From the NCBI GenBank assembly GCA_001899635.1, contig MKVQ01000023.1:161815-225814 (forward strand): DNA of 64,000 nt. The letters run 5' to 3'. The position numbers and the translations under genes were made by a program. This stretch comes from Myxococcales bacterium 68-20 (GTDB taxonomy: Bacteria; Myxococcota_A; Polyangia; Polyangiales; Polyangiaceae). The first letter of the stretch is position 1; every line of letters begins with the position of its first letter. Below are positions 19,247 through 28,496 of this stretch, piece by piece. The notes beneath the pieces were generated by a model. It was not told the DNA's origin, made no database searches, and saw nothing but the letters and a program-made list of their open reading frames with translations.

Positions 19247-20563
19247 GTGACGGCCGACGACACCCATCGCACGATCAACACGGTCTACCGCCTCGAGTCG
19301 GCGAAGCTCATCGCCCGCCTCGCGCGGATGGTCCGCGACGTCGGTCTCGCCGAGGAGCTCGCGCAGGACGCGCTCGTCGCTGCGCTCGAGCAATGGCCGG
19401 GGACGGGCATCCCCGACAACCCGGGCGCCTGGCTGATGGCCACGGCGAAACATCGGGCGATCAACGTCCTGCGCCGCGGCAAAATGCTCGAGCGCAAGCA
19501 CGAGCAGCTCGGTCACGAGCTCGAGGCCCGACAGGAGATGGCCGCGCCGAACCTCGAGGACATGGTCGACGACGACGTCGGGGACGACCTTCTGCGCCTC
19601 GTGTTCACGGCGTGTCATCCGATCCTCTCGATCGAGGCCCGCGTCGCGCTCACCCTCCGGCTGCTCGGCGGCCTGACGACCGACGAGATCGCGCGGGCCT
19701 TCCTCGTGTCGGAGCCGACGATCGCCCAGCGGATCGTCCGGGCCAAGCGGACCCTCGCCGAGGAGCGCGTCCCCTACGAGGTGCCCCGCGGCGACGAGCT
19801 GACGCAGCGGCTCTCCTCCGTGCTCGGCGTCATCTATCTCATCTTCAACGAGGGCTATTCGGCGACGTCGGGCGACGACTTGATGCGCCCGCAGCTGTGC
19901 GAGGATGCGCTCCGGCTCGGGCGGATCCTTGCCCAGCTCACCCCCTCGGAGCCCGAGGTCCACGGGCTCGTCGCGTTGATGGAGATCCATGCGTCGCGCA
20001 CGGCGGCGCGGACCGGTCCGACCGGAGAGCCGATTCTGCTTCCCGATCAGAACCGCGCGCGCTGGGATCGGCTCCTCATTCGGCGCGGGCTTGCAGCGCT
20101 CGAGCGCGCCGAGGCGCTCGGCGGCGCGAACGGGCCCTACGCGCTGCAGGCTGCCCTCACGGCTTGCCATGCCCGGGCGAACACCGCGGCTGAGACGGAC
20201 TGGGCTCGGATCGCGTCGCTCTATGCATCGCTCGCGCAGATCATGCCCTCGCCCGTCGTGGAGCTGAATCGAGCGATGGCCGTCGCGATGGCAGACGGTC
20301 CTGCCGCCGGCCTCGCGATCGTGGATGCGTTGACGAGCGAGCCCTCGCTCGAGCGCTACCACCTCTTGCCGAGCGCACGCGGTGACCTCCTCTCGAAGCT
20401 CGGACGTCTCGACGAGGCACGCGCGGAGTTCGAGCGCGCTGCATCGCTCACACGCAACGCGCGCGAGCGCACGCTGCTGCTCGAGCGCGCCGCCACCTGC
20501 GCCCGCGACTCGGGGAACGCCGGACCGCCGTCGAGCGACGGCCGCCCCCGAGCGATCGGCTGA
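19247..20563 (+). CDS. ECF42-type RNA polymerase sigma factor with C-terminal extension
   Basis: A 438-residue protein, start GTG 19247. Residues about 1-90 are sigma region 2 (DVGLAEELAQDALVAALEQWP, PDNPGAWLMATAKHRAIN). Residues about 120-170 are region 4 (LTLRLLGGLTTDEIARAFLVSEPTIAQRIVRAKR). A long helical, TPR-like extension with VIYLIFNEGYSATSGD and LGRLDEARAEFERA fills the rest. This architecture is typical of group ECF42, which acts without a classical anti-sigma factor and is linked to DGPF proteins. The extension is thought to be regulatory. Two DGPF genes flank it here. Confidence 0.93.
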   Translation: MTADDTHRTINTVYRLESAKLIARLARMVRDVGLAEELAQDALVAALEQWPGTGIPDNPGAWLMATAKHRAINVLRRGKMLERKHEQLGHELEARQEMAAPNLEDMVDDDVGDDLLRLVFTACHPILSIEARVALTLRLLGGLTTDEIARAFLVSEPTIAQRIVRAKRTLAEERVPYEVPRGDELTQRLSSVLGVIYLIFNEGYSATSGDDLMRPQLCEDALRLGRILAQLTPSEPEVHGLVALMEIHASRTAARTGPTGEPILLPDQNRARWDRLLIRRGLAALERAEALGGANGPYALQAALTACHARANTAAETDWARIASLYASLAQIMPSPVVELNRAMAVAMADGPAAGLAIVDALTSEPSLERYHLLPSARGDLLSKLGRLDEARAEFERAASLTRNARERTLLLERAATCARDSGNAGPPSSDGRPRAIG

Positions 20564-20641
20564 CCCACTCATTTTTTTGCCGACACCGCCGCAGTGACCG
20601 GCTAGTTCGAGCGCCCCAACCGCCGAGACGAGGTCCAACCC

Positions 20642-21019
20642 ATGCTCTACGCCATCCTCTGCTACGACTCCGAAGCCGTCGTCGGTGCCTGGACCAAGGA
20701 GGAGGACGACGCGGTCATGGCCAAGCTCGAGGTCGTGCAAGCGAAGCTGCGCAAGGAGGGCCGACTCGGTCCTGTCGCGCGCCTCGCGCCGACGACGAAG
20801 GCGACGACCATGCGCAAGGGCGACAAGACGCTGTTGATCGACGGCCCGTTCGCCGAGACCAAGGAGCAGCTCCTCGGCTTCTACGTGGTCGATTGCGACT
20901 CGCACGAGCACGCCCTCGAGATCGCTCGCGAGCTCGCGAAGGCGAGCAGCAGCAAGGGCGCGTTCGAGATCCGTCCGATGTCGTTCTTCGCCCCAGGCAC
21001 GATCGCGCCGCGGGGCTGA
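20642..21019 (+). CDS. YCII-domain (DGPF-type) protein B
   Basis: A 125-residue protein with LLIDGPFAETKEQLLGFYVVD (DGPF 67-70) and the ending GAFEIRPMSFF. It is clearly related to the YCII protein at 18193-18618 but diverged along its length (short N-terminal part, different linker). It lies 78 bp after the sigma factor stop, probably on the same transcript. Function unknown. Confidence 0.92.
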   Translation: MLYAILCYDSEAVVGAWTKEEDDAVMAKLEVVQAKLRKEGRLGPVARLAPTTKATTMRKGDKTLLIDGPFAETKEQLLGFYVVDCDSHEHALEIARELAKASSSKGAFEIRPMSFFAPGTIAPRG

Positions 21020-21274
21020 CCCCACCGCCGTCGCTCCTCCCCGAGCTCGAGCATGGTCGGGAAGCGAGCGCCGAGCTCGCAGCGCCGCTGATGGGGAGTC
21101 GCAACGCAGGCGGCCCCGTGCGCGGAGGGCCCGACACGGCTCGTAGATCGACGAGGCGAATCTCCTCGATCGGGGAGCGCGTGCCGTGGCCGCGTGTGAG
21201 TCGATCTCGGTACCGCCCTATCTCTCCGGTGGCGCGTGGTTCGCATGAGCCAACAGCCAACCCGGGAGATCGTC

Positions 21275-23023
21275 GTGCGAAAAGAATCGATCGTAGGGGG
21301 GGGCATCACCACCTTTGCTGTCCTCGTCCTCCTCGCCTCTTGCTCTTCGTCCTCACCCGGCGCGAAGGCCGGCCCCTCGTGCAGCAACGGCCGACAAGAC
21401 GGCGCCGAGCTCGGCATCGATTGTGGCGGCCCCTGTCCCACGGCCTGCGTCGCCGAGAGCGTCGTTCCGACTCGAAACAACGGGATCAAAGACAACGGCG
21501 AGTCGGACATCGATTGCGGTGGGCCGAATGCGGCGCCCTGTACGGACGGGAAGACGTGCGCGACGAACACCGACTGCGAGAGCAAGTACTGCGTCGAGCA
21601 GTCGAAGGTCTGCGCCGCACCGCGCAGCGACGACAACATCAAGAACGGCGACGAGACGGACGTCGACTGCGGTGGAGCGAAGGCTCCGAAATGCGCGATC
21701 GGAAAGGGATGCCTGAGCGACCGCGACTGCGAGGCCGCCTGCAACTACGCGAACAAGTGCGTGGACGCCCCGAGCTGCAAGCCGCACCTGGGCGGTGACA
21801 CGTGCGGGAAGGGCGAGGTCGGCCAGGTCGGGACGAGCCACGAGAGCTGCTGCCGGTCGCTGCCGGTCACCGGCTACACCGCCCCGGGACACCCGGACAA
21901 GGTCGTCTACCTCGACAAGTACGAGATCACGACCGGGCGCGTCCGTGCCTTCATCACGGCGATAACCGAGAAGTACGGCGGCATGCCGAAGATCAGGGAC
22001 TGGATCGTGGCGAACCCGCCGCCGATCTGGGATGCGGCCTGGAACAAGTTCCTCCCGGTCGACTTCGACGGGGAGGAGATCACGATCGCCAAGGAGCTCC
22101 TCGGCGATCGACGCCCCAATGCAGCCCCGGACGCGACTCCGGTCCCGGAGACCGACGAGCCGCGGAAGACCGGCGTCGACTTCCAGTTCAACGGCTCGCT
22201 CTTCGTCTATCTCCATGGCAACAACTGCAGCACGCATGCGCCGACCGGCTACGGCTTCCCGACGTTCTTCTATCCGGCGAACGTGCTCGCGAAGATGGGG
22301 CCCGAGTACATTCCGCGCGCAGACGGGAAGGACTACGCGGGAGGGCTCGTGCCGGCGAGCGAGCATCTCGAGGTGAAGGCGATGAACTGCATCTCGAACG
22401 CCCTCCTGGCCGCGTTCTGCCACTGGGACGGCGGGCAGCTCGCGACCGACGAGGTCCTCGACTTCGTGACGGACAGCCCGAGGAGCGGAAGCGGAGCGCT
22501 CGGCAACAAGCAGGGCTGCGGAACGCAGGTCGGAACGGAGGATCCTCCGGCGACGGCAGCCTCGAAGACCGGGGGCCGGTGCGCCCCGCTCGACCGCATC
22601 AACGCCACGTACGACGCAGGCGCGCTCCTACCCATCCCCGACAGCCCGCTGAACGTGAACAACTACGAGTTCCCGTTCTTCTCCGAGACCACGATGCACG
22701 ACAAGGCATGGGAGATCTCGGCGCCGGGGCGCGGGAGCAACGCGGCGGACGGGGAGCAGGTCGACATGGTGCGCATCAACCCCGAGGACGAGCCGTGGAT
22801 GGACCTCGCCGGCAACCTCAGCGAGGCCGTCCTCACGATGGACGGCGCGAGCTTCACCGGCAAGTTCGGTCTGAAGTACCGGGGCATCGGGTACAACAGC
22901 GCTCGCTCCGAGCTGAACTTCAAGGCGGACTGGCCGGGTGAAGGTGGCCTCCGGCGCATCGAGCGCCCCGAGGCGAAGGCCGGCTTCACCGGCGGGCGCT
23001 GCATGCGCTTCAAAGACCGCTGA
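21275..23023 (+). CDS. FGE/SUMF1-fold lipoprotein with cysteine-rich N-terminal repeats
   Basis: A 582-residue protein from GTG 21275, with GGAG six bases upstream; a longer frame starts at 21236. Lipobox LLASC (Cys23). Residues about 30-170 carry three copies of a NGxxDxGExDxDCGG-type cysteine repeat. Residues about 200-580 follow the formylglycine-generating-enzyme fold: YLDKYEITTGRVRAFI, MNCISNALLAAFCHWDGG, WMDLAGNLSEAV and the end GGRCMRF. The two catalytic cysteines of true FGE are not seen in the C-terminal part, so a binding or structural role is more likely than enzyme activity. The lipoprotein at 46187-47059 shares the repeat. Confidence 0.85.
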   Translation: MRKESIVGGGITTFAVLVLLASCSSSSPGAKAGPSCSNGRQDGAELGIDCGGPCPTACVAESVVPTRNNGIKDNGESDIDCGGPNAAPCTDGKTCATNTDCESKYCVEQSKVCAAPRSDDNIKNGDETDVDCGGAKAPKCAIGKGCLSDRDCEAACNYANKCVDAPSCKPHLGGDTCGKGEVGQVGTSHESCCRSLPVTGYTAPGHPDKVVYLDKYEITTGRVRAFITAITEKYGGMPKIRDWIVANPPPIWDAAWNKFLPVDFDGEEITIAKELLGDRRPNAAPDATPVPETDEPRKTGVDFQFNGSLFVYLHGNNCSTHAPTGYGFPTFFYPANVLAKMGPEYIPRADGKDYAGGLVPASEHLEVKAMNCISNALLAAFCHWDGGQLATDEVLDFVTDSPRSGSGALGNKQGCGTQVGTEDPPATAASKTGGRCAPLDRINATYDAGALLPIPDSPLNVNNYEFPFFSETTMHDKAWEISAPGRGSNAADGEQVDMVRINPEDEPWMDLAGNLSEAVLTMDGASFTGKFGLKYRGIGYNSARSELNFKADWPGEGGLRRIERPEAKAGFTGGRCMRFKDR

Positions 23024-23039
23024 GCGCTGCGCGCACCCC

Positions 23040-23064
23040 AGGCCCGGGCTCTCGACTCGGGCCT
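23040..23064. terminator. Possible hairpin between convergent genes
   Basis: AGGCCCG (23040-23046) pairs with CGGGCCT (23058-23064) across an 11-nt loop, lying between the stop of the FGE-fold gene and the stop of transaldolase. The stem is short and there is no T tract. Confidence 0.35.
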
Positions 23065-24185
23065 CAAGGCCGCGGCTGTTCGGCCACGATCCGCCGTCGC
23101 TTCTCGGCGATGCTCTCGAGGGCCTTGTCGTAGGAGGCCGCGAAGGACGCGATCCCTTCCGTCTCGAGCTCCTCTGCGATCCAGCCGAAGTCGAGCCCGA
23201 GGCGCGCGAGCGCGGCCATGTCCTCGTGAGCCTGGGCACGGCCGGCAGCGAGACGCGAGGCCGTCTCGCCGTGCTCGAGGTAGTCGCGATAGAGATCGAG
23301 CGTGACCGTGTCGACGGTCTCGGGACCGATGAGCGCCTCGACGTAGTAGAGCGACGGGTAGGCCGGGTCCTTCGGCGAGGTCGACGCCCAGAGGAGGCGC
23401 TGGCGACGCCCGCCCCGCTCGGCCAGCCGCTTCCAACGATCGCTCGCGTAGATGCGCTCGAACTCCTCGTACGCGAGCTTTGCGTTCGCGATCCCGACGC
23501 GCCCGCGCAGCGCACGGCCGTCGCTGCGCAGGGGCTCCGGAAGCGCCCCGAGGGCCTTTTCGACCTTGGTGTCGACACGCGAGACGAAGAAGCTCGCAAC
23601 CGACGCGATGTGATCGATCGGGTAGTGACACGCGACGCGCCCCTCGAGCGCCCGTAGGTACATCTCGACGACCTCGCGGTAGCGAGGGACCGAGAAGAGC
23701 AGCGTGATGTTGATGTTGATGCCGTGGGCGAGGCAGCTCTCGATCGCGGGGAGCGCGGCGCGAGTGCCGGGAATCTTCACCATCAGGTTCGGTCGCTGAA
23801 CCACGCTCCAGAGGCGCACGGCCTGCTCGACGGAGGCGGCGCAATCCTCGGCGACCTTCGGACTGACCTCGATCGACGCGTAGCCGTCAGCCCCATTCGA
23901 TGCCTCATAGACCGGTCGGAGCTGATCGCAGGCGAGCATGAGGTCGCGAGCGGTGAGGCGCTCGTAGACGCTCTCGTCCGACTCGGTCGACGGCGCCGAG
24001 CGGATCAGGTCGACGTAGTCGTTCGAGCCCGCGATCGCCTTCTGGAAGATCGATGGGTTCGACGTGAGACCGCGAAGGCCCTCGTCGATTCGGCGCTGGA
24101 GGTCGCCCGACACGAGCAACCTGCGATCGATGAAGTCGAGCCAGAGGCTCTGCCCGAGCTCTTCGAGACGGCGGATCCGGTTCAT
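23064..24185 (-). CDS. tal: Transaldolase
   Basis: A 373-residue protein, start at MNRIRRLEELGQSLW; the longer frame upstream is Arg/Val noise. It transfers a three-carbon dihydroxyacetone unit in the non-oxidative pentose phosphate pathway. LTSNPSIFQKAI and the Schiff-base lysine Lys137 in LMVKIPGT are visible, along with GININITLLFS. The length (about 370) fits the longer bacterial branch of transaldolases. No other pentose phosphate gene is adjacent. Confidence 0.94.
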   Translation of the reverse strand: MNRIRRLEELGQSLWLDFIDRRLLVSGDLQRRIDEGLRGLTSNPSIFQKAIAGSNDYVDLIRSAPSTESDESVYERLTARDLMLACDQLRPVYEASNGADGYASIEVSPKVAEDCAASVEQAVRLWSVVQRPNLMVKIPGTRAALPAIESCLAHGININITLLFSVPRYREVVEMYLRALEGRVACHYPIDHIASVASFFVSRVDTKVEKALGALPEPLRSDGRALRGRVGIANAKLAYEEFERIYASDRWKRLAERGGRRQRLLWASTSPKDPAYPSLYYVEALIGPETVDTVTLDLYRDYLEHGETASRLAAGRAQAHEDMAALARLGLDFGWIAEELETEGIASFAASYDKALESIAEKRRRIVAEQPRP

Positions 24186-24748
24186 CCTCTGCCCGGGTGC
24201 ACCGCGCGTGCCGCAGCGACCCGCGCGAGCTCGGGCGGCGAGCCGGGATCGCACGACGACGACCACGCGCGCGGCGCACGAAAACGCCCGGCGCGTGTGT
24301 GGCAAGCGTGGAGTCGAGCGAGCGGCGCCTCACCATACCTCCGGCTCTCGAGCCTTCGCTTCCTCGCGAGCGCTCGGCACGACGAGCTCGAGCCGGCCGC
24401 GCGCATTCCGTCCACGCGACCGTAGGACGAGCTCGCGAGGACCGCTGTCCGGTCCATGCCGAAGCTCCCGTTCCGTCGATCCGAGGAGCCGCTCACTGCC
24501 CCCGGCAAAGGCCTGGGCTCGGAGCGTCGAGGTCGAGAGCATGACTGCGCGCAGAGCTGACCGGGAGGCCGTGAAGGGAGCGACCTCTCGCGTTCGTCGT
24601 CGGACACGATGGCGCCTCGGGGATGACGCGCAACGCCGGCCGATCGCGTCGGCGCTCGACGCGATCGGATTCCAGATTGCGAGGCCGGGGTCGCCTCCTT
24701 ACGGACATGTCGTGGGCGCTCCGGTCGAGCCGGTCGTCCTGGAGTCCG
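24186..24748. other. 563-bp divergent intergenic region
   Basis: No gene I can support. It contains the promoters of transaldolase and of the DUF1592 operon. One minus-strand frame at 24330-24542 (70 codons, ending in EAKAREPEVW) has some protein-like character but no recognisable motif, ribosome site or continuation, so it is left uncalled. Confidence 0.4.
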
Positions 24749-26473
24749 ATGGTCCGATCCCCCGCCCCCTTCCTGATGCTGGTCGTTGCGCTCGTGAGCG
24801 GCTGTGATGACGATCAGCATGCTCCAGCGCCGAAACCTGGCCCGAGCACATCGGCGACCGATTCGGACGACTGCGTCCAGCCGACGTGTCGGAACGTGCC
24901 GCTGCCGTTGTCGGCGCACGCGATCCGTCTCACGCATGCGCAATGGGAGAACACGGTCCGGGATCTCCTGCACCTCGCGGCGGCGCCCGGCCTGTCCGTG
25001 AGCTTCCCGTCCGACCCCGCGCCGCCGGGCGACCGATTCGGCACCGCGGCCGACAGCCTGCTCGTGACGAGCGCTCTCTGGCACGAGTACCAGCGCGCCG
25101 CCGAGGCGCTCGCCGAGCTCGTCGTCACCACCCCCAGCACGCTCGATGCGCTCCTGCCCACCGCCGCGAAGAGCGGTGACGACGTCGCGGCACGCACCTC
25201 CGCGTTCGTGGAGGACTTCCTACCGCGTGCCTACCGCCGTCCCGTGACGCCGGCGGAGGTGGCCGCTGCCGTCGCGCTCGGCGCCCGCGCCGCGGCGTCG
25301 GACGCGACGTCGGAGCCGTTCCTCCTGCAGGTGCGCTGGATCCTCGCGGGCGTCCTCCAGTCGGCGAGCTTCCTCTATCGCCTCGAGGGCGGCGAAGGAG
25401 CGGTCGTCGACGGCCGCTCGCGGCTCGGCCCCTACGAGCTCGCATCGAAGCTCTCGTACTCGCTCTGGGGCACGATGCCGAACGACGAGCTGCGTGGGTA
25501 TGCCGCGTCGGGCAGGCTGTCGAGACCGGACACGGTCACGTCGATCGTGAAGGAGATGGTCGCGACCCCGAGCTTCGATCGGACCCTGGTCGACTTCCAC
25601 GATCAGCTCTTCAGGATCCCGGCGTTCTCCGGGGTCGTCCGGCAGTCGAAGCTGTTCCCGAAGTTCTACCCGCAGTTCGGCGCGGACGCGCAGGAAGACG
25701 TGCGCCGAACGATCCAAGACCTGATCGTCACGAACCCGGGCACCGTCGCCGACCTCTACGGGTCGAGGGCCGCGTGGGTGAACGCCCCGCTCGCAGGAGT
25801 CTATGGCATCGATCCCGCCTCGGTGCCTGGCCTCGCCGCGGCTCCTACCACCTTCATGCGTGTCGAGATGCCGAGGCCACGCGCCGGGATCCTCTCGCAC
25901 GTGGGTTGGCTCGCGATGCAAGGCAAGCCGAAGGACCCCGCCACAATCCAGCGTGGCGTGTTCGTCGCGCGGCACACGCTCTGCTTGCCCATCGGCAGTC
26001 CGCCGCCCGCGGCAGCCGGCAAAGATCCGTCGCAGATCCTCGCGCCGACGAACCGCGAGCGCGTGAGCGGGCTCACCGCGGGATGCGGGGATGGCTGTCA
26101 CGGCGGAGCGGGCGGTGTCATCAACCCGTTCGGCTTCGCGTTCGAGGAGTTCGATTCGCTCGGCCAGCTGCGAACGACGGACGGCGCCTTCGCGATCGAC
26201 TCGACGGGCTCCGTCCCGCCGCTGCCGAACGGATTCTCGCTCCCGAGCGACTTCGCCGACGCGTCGTCGCTCATGGCCCTGCTCAGCGAGAACCCGTGGA
26301 CGCACGCCTGTTACGCGGCGCACTGGAACGCTTACCTCAACGGGACCTCGGACCTGAGGCCGACCTCGGCCTGGCTTGCTCCGGTCGTCGCGAAATCGCT
26401 GAAGGGGGCCTCGGTACGCGATCTCGTCGCCGAGCTCGTTCAACAAGACGCCTTCACCACGGTCTCGCATTAG
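24749..26473 (+). CDS. DUF1592/DUF1588 lipoprotein (module 1)
   Basis: A 574-residue protein, start ATG 24749 with GGAG four bases upstream. Lipobox LVSGC (Cys19). The domain order resembles the planctomycete-type set DUF1587-1595-1592-1588-1585: RLTHAQWENTVRDLL near residue 60, FVEDFLPRAYRRPVTPAEV near 155-175, PYELASKLSYSLWGTMP near 230, then a GCGDGCHGG motif and INPFGFAFEEFDSLG near 450-475. The CxxxCH motif is a relaxed haem-like site. These proteins occur beside DUF1552 partners; their activity is unknown. First gene of a three-gene operon. Confidence 0.9.
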   Translation: MVRSPAPFLMLVVALVSGCDDDQHAPAPKPGPSTSATDSDDCVQPTCRNVPLPLSAHAIRLTHAQWENTVRDLLHLAAAPGLSVSFPSDPAPPGDRFGTAADSLLVTSALWHEYQRAAEALAELVVTTPSTLDALLPTAAKSGDDVAARTSAFVEDFLPRAYRRPVTPAEVAAAVALGARAAASDATSEPFLLQVRWILAGVLQSASFLYRLEGGEGAVVDGRSRLGPYELASKLSYSLWGTMPNDELRGYAASGRLSRPDTVTSIVKEMVATPSFDRTLVDFHDQLFRIPAFSGVVRQSKLFPKFYPQFGADAQEDVRRTIQDLIVTNPGTVADLYGSRAAWVNAPLAGVYGIDPASVPGLAAAPTTFMRVEMPRPRAGILSHVGWLAMQGKPKDPATIQRGVFVARHTLCLPIGSPPPAAAGKDPSQILAPTNRERVSGLTAGCGDGCHGGAGGVINPFGFAFEEFDSLGQLRTTDGAFAIDSTGSVPPLPNGFSLPSDFADASSLMALLSENPWTHACYAAHWNAYLNGTSDLRPTSAWLAPVVAKSLKGASVRDLVAELVQQDAFTTVSH

Positions 26474-26485
26474 CGGGAGGAGCCC

Positions 26486-27928
26486 ATGGCCTTCAATCGT
26501 CGCAAGTTCCTGCTCGGCGTCGGAGGTGCCCTCGTCGGACTTCCGTTCCTCGAAGGGCTCGCCGCGAAGACGGCGCGCGCCGACGACGCACTCCCGCCCT
26601 ACGCGCTCTTCTACCGGCGAGGCAACGGCGTCCAGCAGGCGCTGTTCGACCGGAAGCCGAACGCAGAGCCGGAGCGGTGGTGGCCTCAGATACCGTACGG
26701 GTCGATCACCGCGTCCAAGCTAGCGGCGTCGACGAACAGCGCCATCGCCCTCGAGCTCGCGTCGTACGCGTCGAAGCTCGCGATCGTCCGCGGCCTCCGT
26801 CACCCCGTCGGTACGCAGAGCGGACATCGCGAAGGCTTCATCCAGGGGCTCACGGGCGCTGGAGTGAAGTACCCGAACGACAAGCCGGACGCGTACAACT
26901 GCGATCCGCTCGGCGAGTCACTCGACAATCGCATCGCGCGCGAGCTGACGCCCGCGTCCTCGATGTCCATGTACATGGCGGTCGGCGCACACGCTCTGGG
27001 CGGCGTCTCGTTCCTCACGGCGCAAGACGCGCAGGGCAAGCAGGTGACGCGTGCCGGCGACGAGAACCTCCTCGCGCTCTACTCGCGCATCTTCCTATCC
27101 GCTGAGCGCGAAACGGAGGAGGCCGCCCTGCGGCTGCTCGTCGAACGGCGCAAGAGCGTCAACGATCTCGTGCGCGATCAGCTCGTCGCGCTGAGGAAGG
27201 ACCCACGCCTCTCCAAGTCGGACGTCGAGCGACTCAATGGCCACACTGACGCGATTCGCGATGTCGAGCAGTCGCTGTCATGCGTGCTCCCTGCGACGCT
27301 CCAGGGGGACCTATCGACCTATCAGAAGAGCTACGACGCCGACTGGTCGAAGGGATCCGTCGTAGCGAAGTTCGGCACCGTCATGAGCCAGCTCGCCGCC
27401 CTCGCGCTCGCTTGCGGCGCGACGCGCTCGCTCTTGATCAACGTGGGCGAGCCGCAGGACGTCATCACCTATCACGATGTCGCCGACGCGAGCAGCTACG
27501 ACTTCCACAGCATCTCGCACCGGCAATCCGACGACGACCGAAACGCCATCAGCAACGCGCAGCTCATGCACCACTCGATCGATCGCTTCCACCTCCAGCT
27601 CTTCCGATCGATCCTGGACCGACTCTCGGCGTACCGCTACGCGGACGGCACCACGCTGCTCGACCAGGGCGTATGCCTCCACTACTCGGACATCGGCTCC
27701 GGCCAGCACGAGATCACGCAGCTGCCTTACCTCTACGTGGGCAGCGCCGGGGGGGCACTCCGGACCGGCCTCTATCAGGACGAGAGCGGTCAAGCGGTCG
27801 TGAAGCTGCTCAACACGATCGGCGCGGCGGTGGGGTGTAAGAGCTCGACCGGCGGCCCGCTCGACGACTTCAACGCGAGCAACAACGGCGACATCCGCGG
27901 GCGGCTCACCTCCCTCGTCGCGGACTGA
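26486..27928 (+). CDS. DUF1552 protein with Tat-type signal (module 1)
   Basis: A 480-residue protein starting 12 bp after the DUF1592 stop, with GGAGGAG upstream. The N-terminus NRRKFLLGVGGALVGLPFL is a twin-arginine signal ending near ARAD. The family (PF07586) is named for an HXXSHH motif; here it reads FHSISHRQ, so the last His is replaced. Other landmarks are GNGVQQALF, GHREGFIQGLTG and VCLHYSDIGSGQH. Tat export implies folding before export, perhaps with a cofactor. The reaction is unknown. Confidence 0.9.
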   Translation: MAFNRRKFLLGVGGALVGLPFLEGLAAKTARADDALPPYALFYRRGNGVQQALFDRKPNAEPERWWPQIPYGSITASKLAASTNSAIALELASYASKLAIVRGLRHPVGTQSGHREGFIQGLTGAGVKYPNDKPDAYNCDPLGESLDNRIARELTPASSMSMYMAVGAHALGGVSFLTAQDAQGKQVTRAGDENLLALYSRIFLSAERETEEAALRLLVERRKSVNDLVRDQLVALRKDPRLSKSDVERLNGHTDAIRDVEQSLSCVLPATLQGDLSTYQKSYDADWSKGSVVAKFGTVMSQLAALALACGATRSLLINVGEPQDVITYHDVADASSYDFHSISHRQSDDDRNAISNAQLMHHSIDRFHLQLFRSILDRLSAYRYADGTTLLDQGVCLHYSDIGSGQHEITQLPYLYVGSAGGALRTGLYQDESGQAVVKLLNTIGAAVGCKSSTGGPLDDFNASNNGDIRGRLTSLVAD

Positions 27929-27938
27929 GGAGGACTAC

Positions 27939-28496
27939 ATGCGACCGGCACACAACCTCGGTCTCGCGCTCTTCATCATCGCGGCGGCGGCGTGCTCGTC
28001 GTCGTCGGACGACGACAACGACAAGGACCGCCAGACGGAGGCGGACGGGAAGGACGACGCCTCGCATGCCCGCGGGCCGTCCGGCGGAAGCACGAGCGGC
28101 GCGGAGCCTCCTCCCGAGGACACCGTCGACGCCGGAGCGGGGGTGACCTGGACGGCGCTCTACCGCGATCTCTTCGGTCCGATGGCGCCGTCGGGCTGCG
28201 CCGGAAGCGGCACGTGCCACGGCGCCGCTGGTGAGTCCGGTGCGCAGGCCTCGAACGGCTACGTCTGCGCGACCAAGGAAGGGTGCCGCGAGTCGATGCT
28301 CTCCCTCGAGACCGGCCTCGTCCAGTCACGCGACTTCTCGGCGCCGAGCAAGAGCACGCTCGTCGACGTGCTCCGGCGGCGCGACGCGAACGGCGCCGTC
28401 GTGGGCTCGATGCCGAAGCGCTCGTCTTACGTGTTCTCTCGAGACTCGATCGATCGCATCGAGACCTGGATCGCGAACGGCGCCCCCGACGACTGA
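27939..28496 (+). CDS. Small lipoprotein with c-type-haem-like motif (module 1)
   Basis: A 185-residue protein, GAGGA 8 bases before the ATG. Lipobox AAAAC (Cys19), then an acidic Ser/Asp linker, then the domain LYRDLFGPMAPSGCAGSGTCHG (about 70-90, with Cys-x4-Cys-His) and a C-terminal SYVFSRDSIDRIETWIANGAP. This layout is like the small cytochrome-type lipoproteins that accompany DUF1592/DUF1552 genes. The Cys spacing is not the canonical CxxCH, so haem attachment is uncertain. Third gene of the operon. Confidence 0.82.
   Translation: MRPAHNLGLALFIIAAAACSSSSDDDNDKDRQTEADGKDDASHARGPSGGSTSGAEPPPEDTVDAGAGVTWTALYRDLFGPMAPSGCAGSGTCHGAAGESGAQASNGYVCATKEGCRESMLSLETGLVQSRDFSAPSKSTLVDVLRRRDANGAVVGSMPKRSSYVFSRDSIDRIETWIANGAPDD

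Noticed and set aside
19097-21025. A 642-codon minus-strand frame across the ECF42 cluster
   Set aside because: Shadow of the sigma and DGPF genes: Arg/Glu/Leu-rich, no motif. The plus-strand genes are well supported.
24330-24542. A 70-codon minus-strand frame between transaldolase and the DUF1592 operon
   Set aside because: Some protein-like stretches but no family, ribosome site or continuation; not enough to call a gene.
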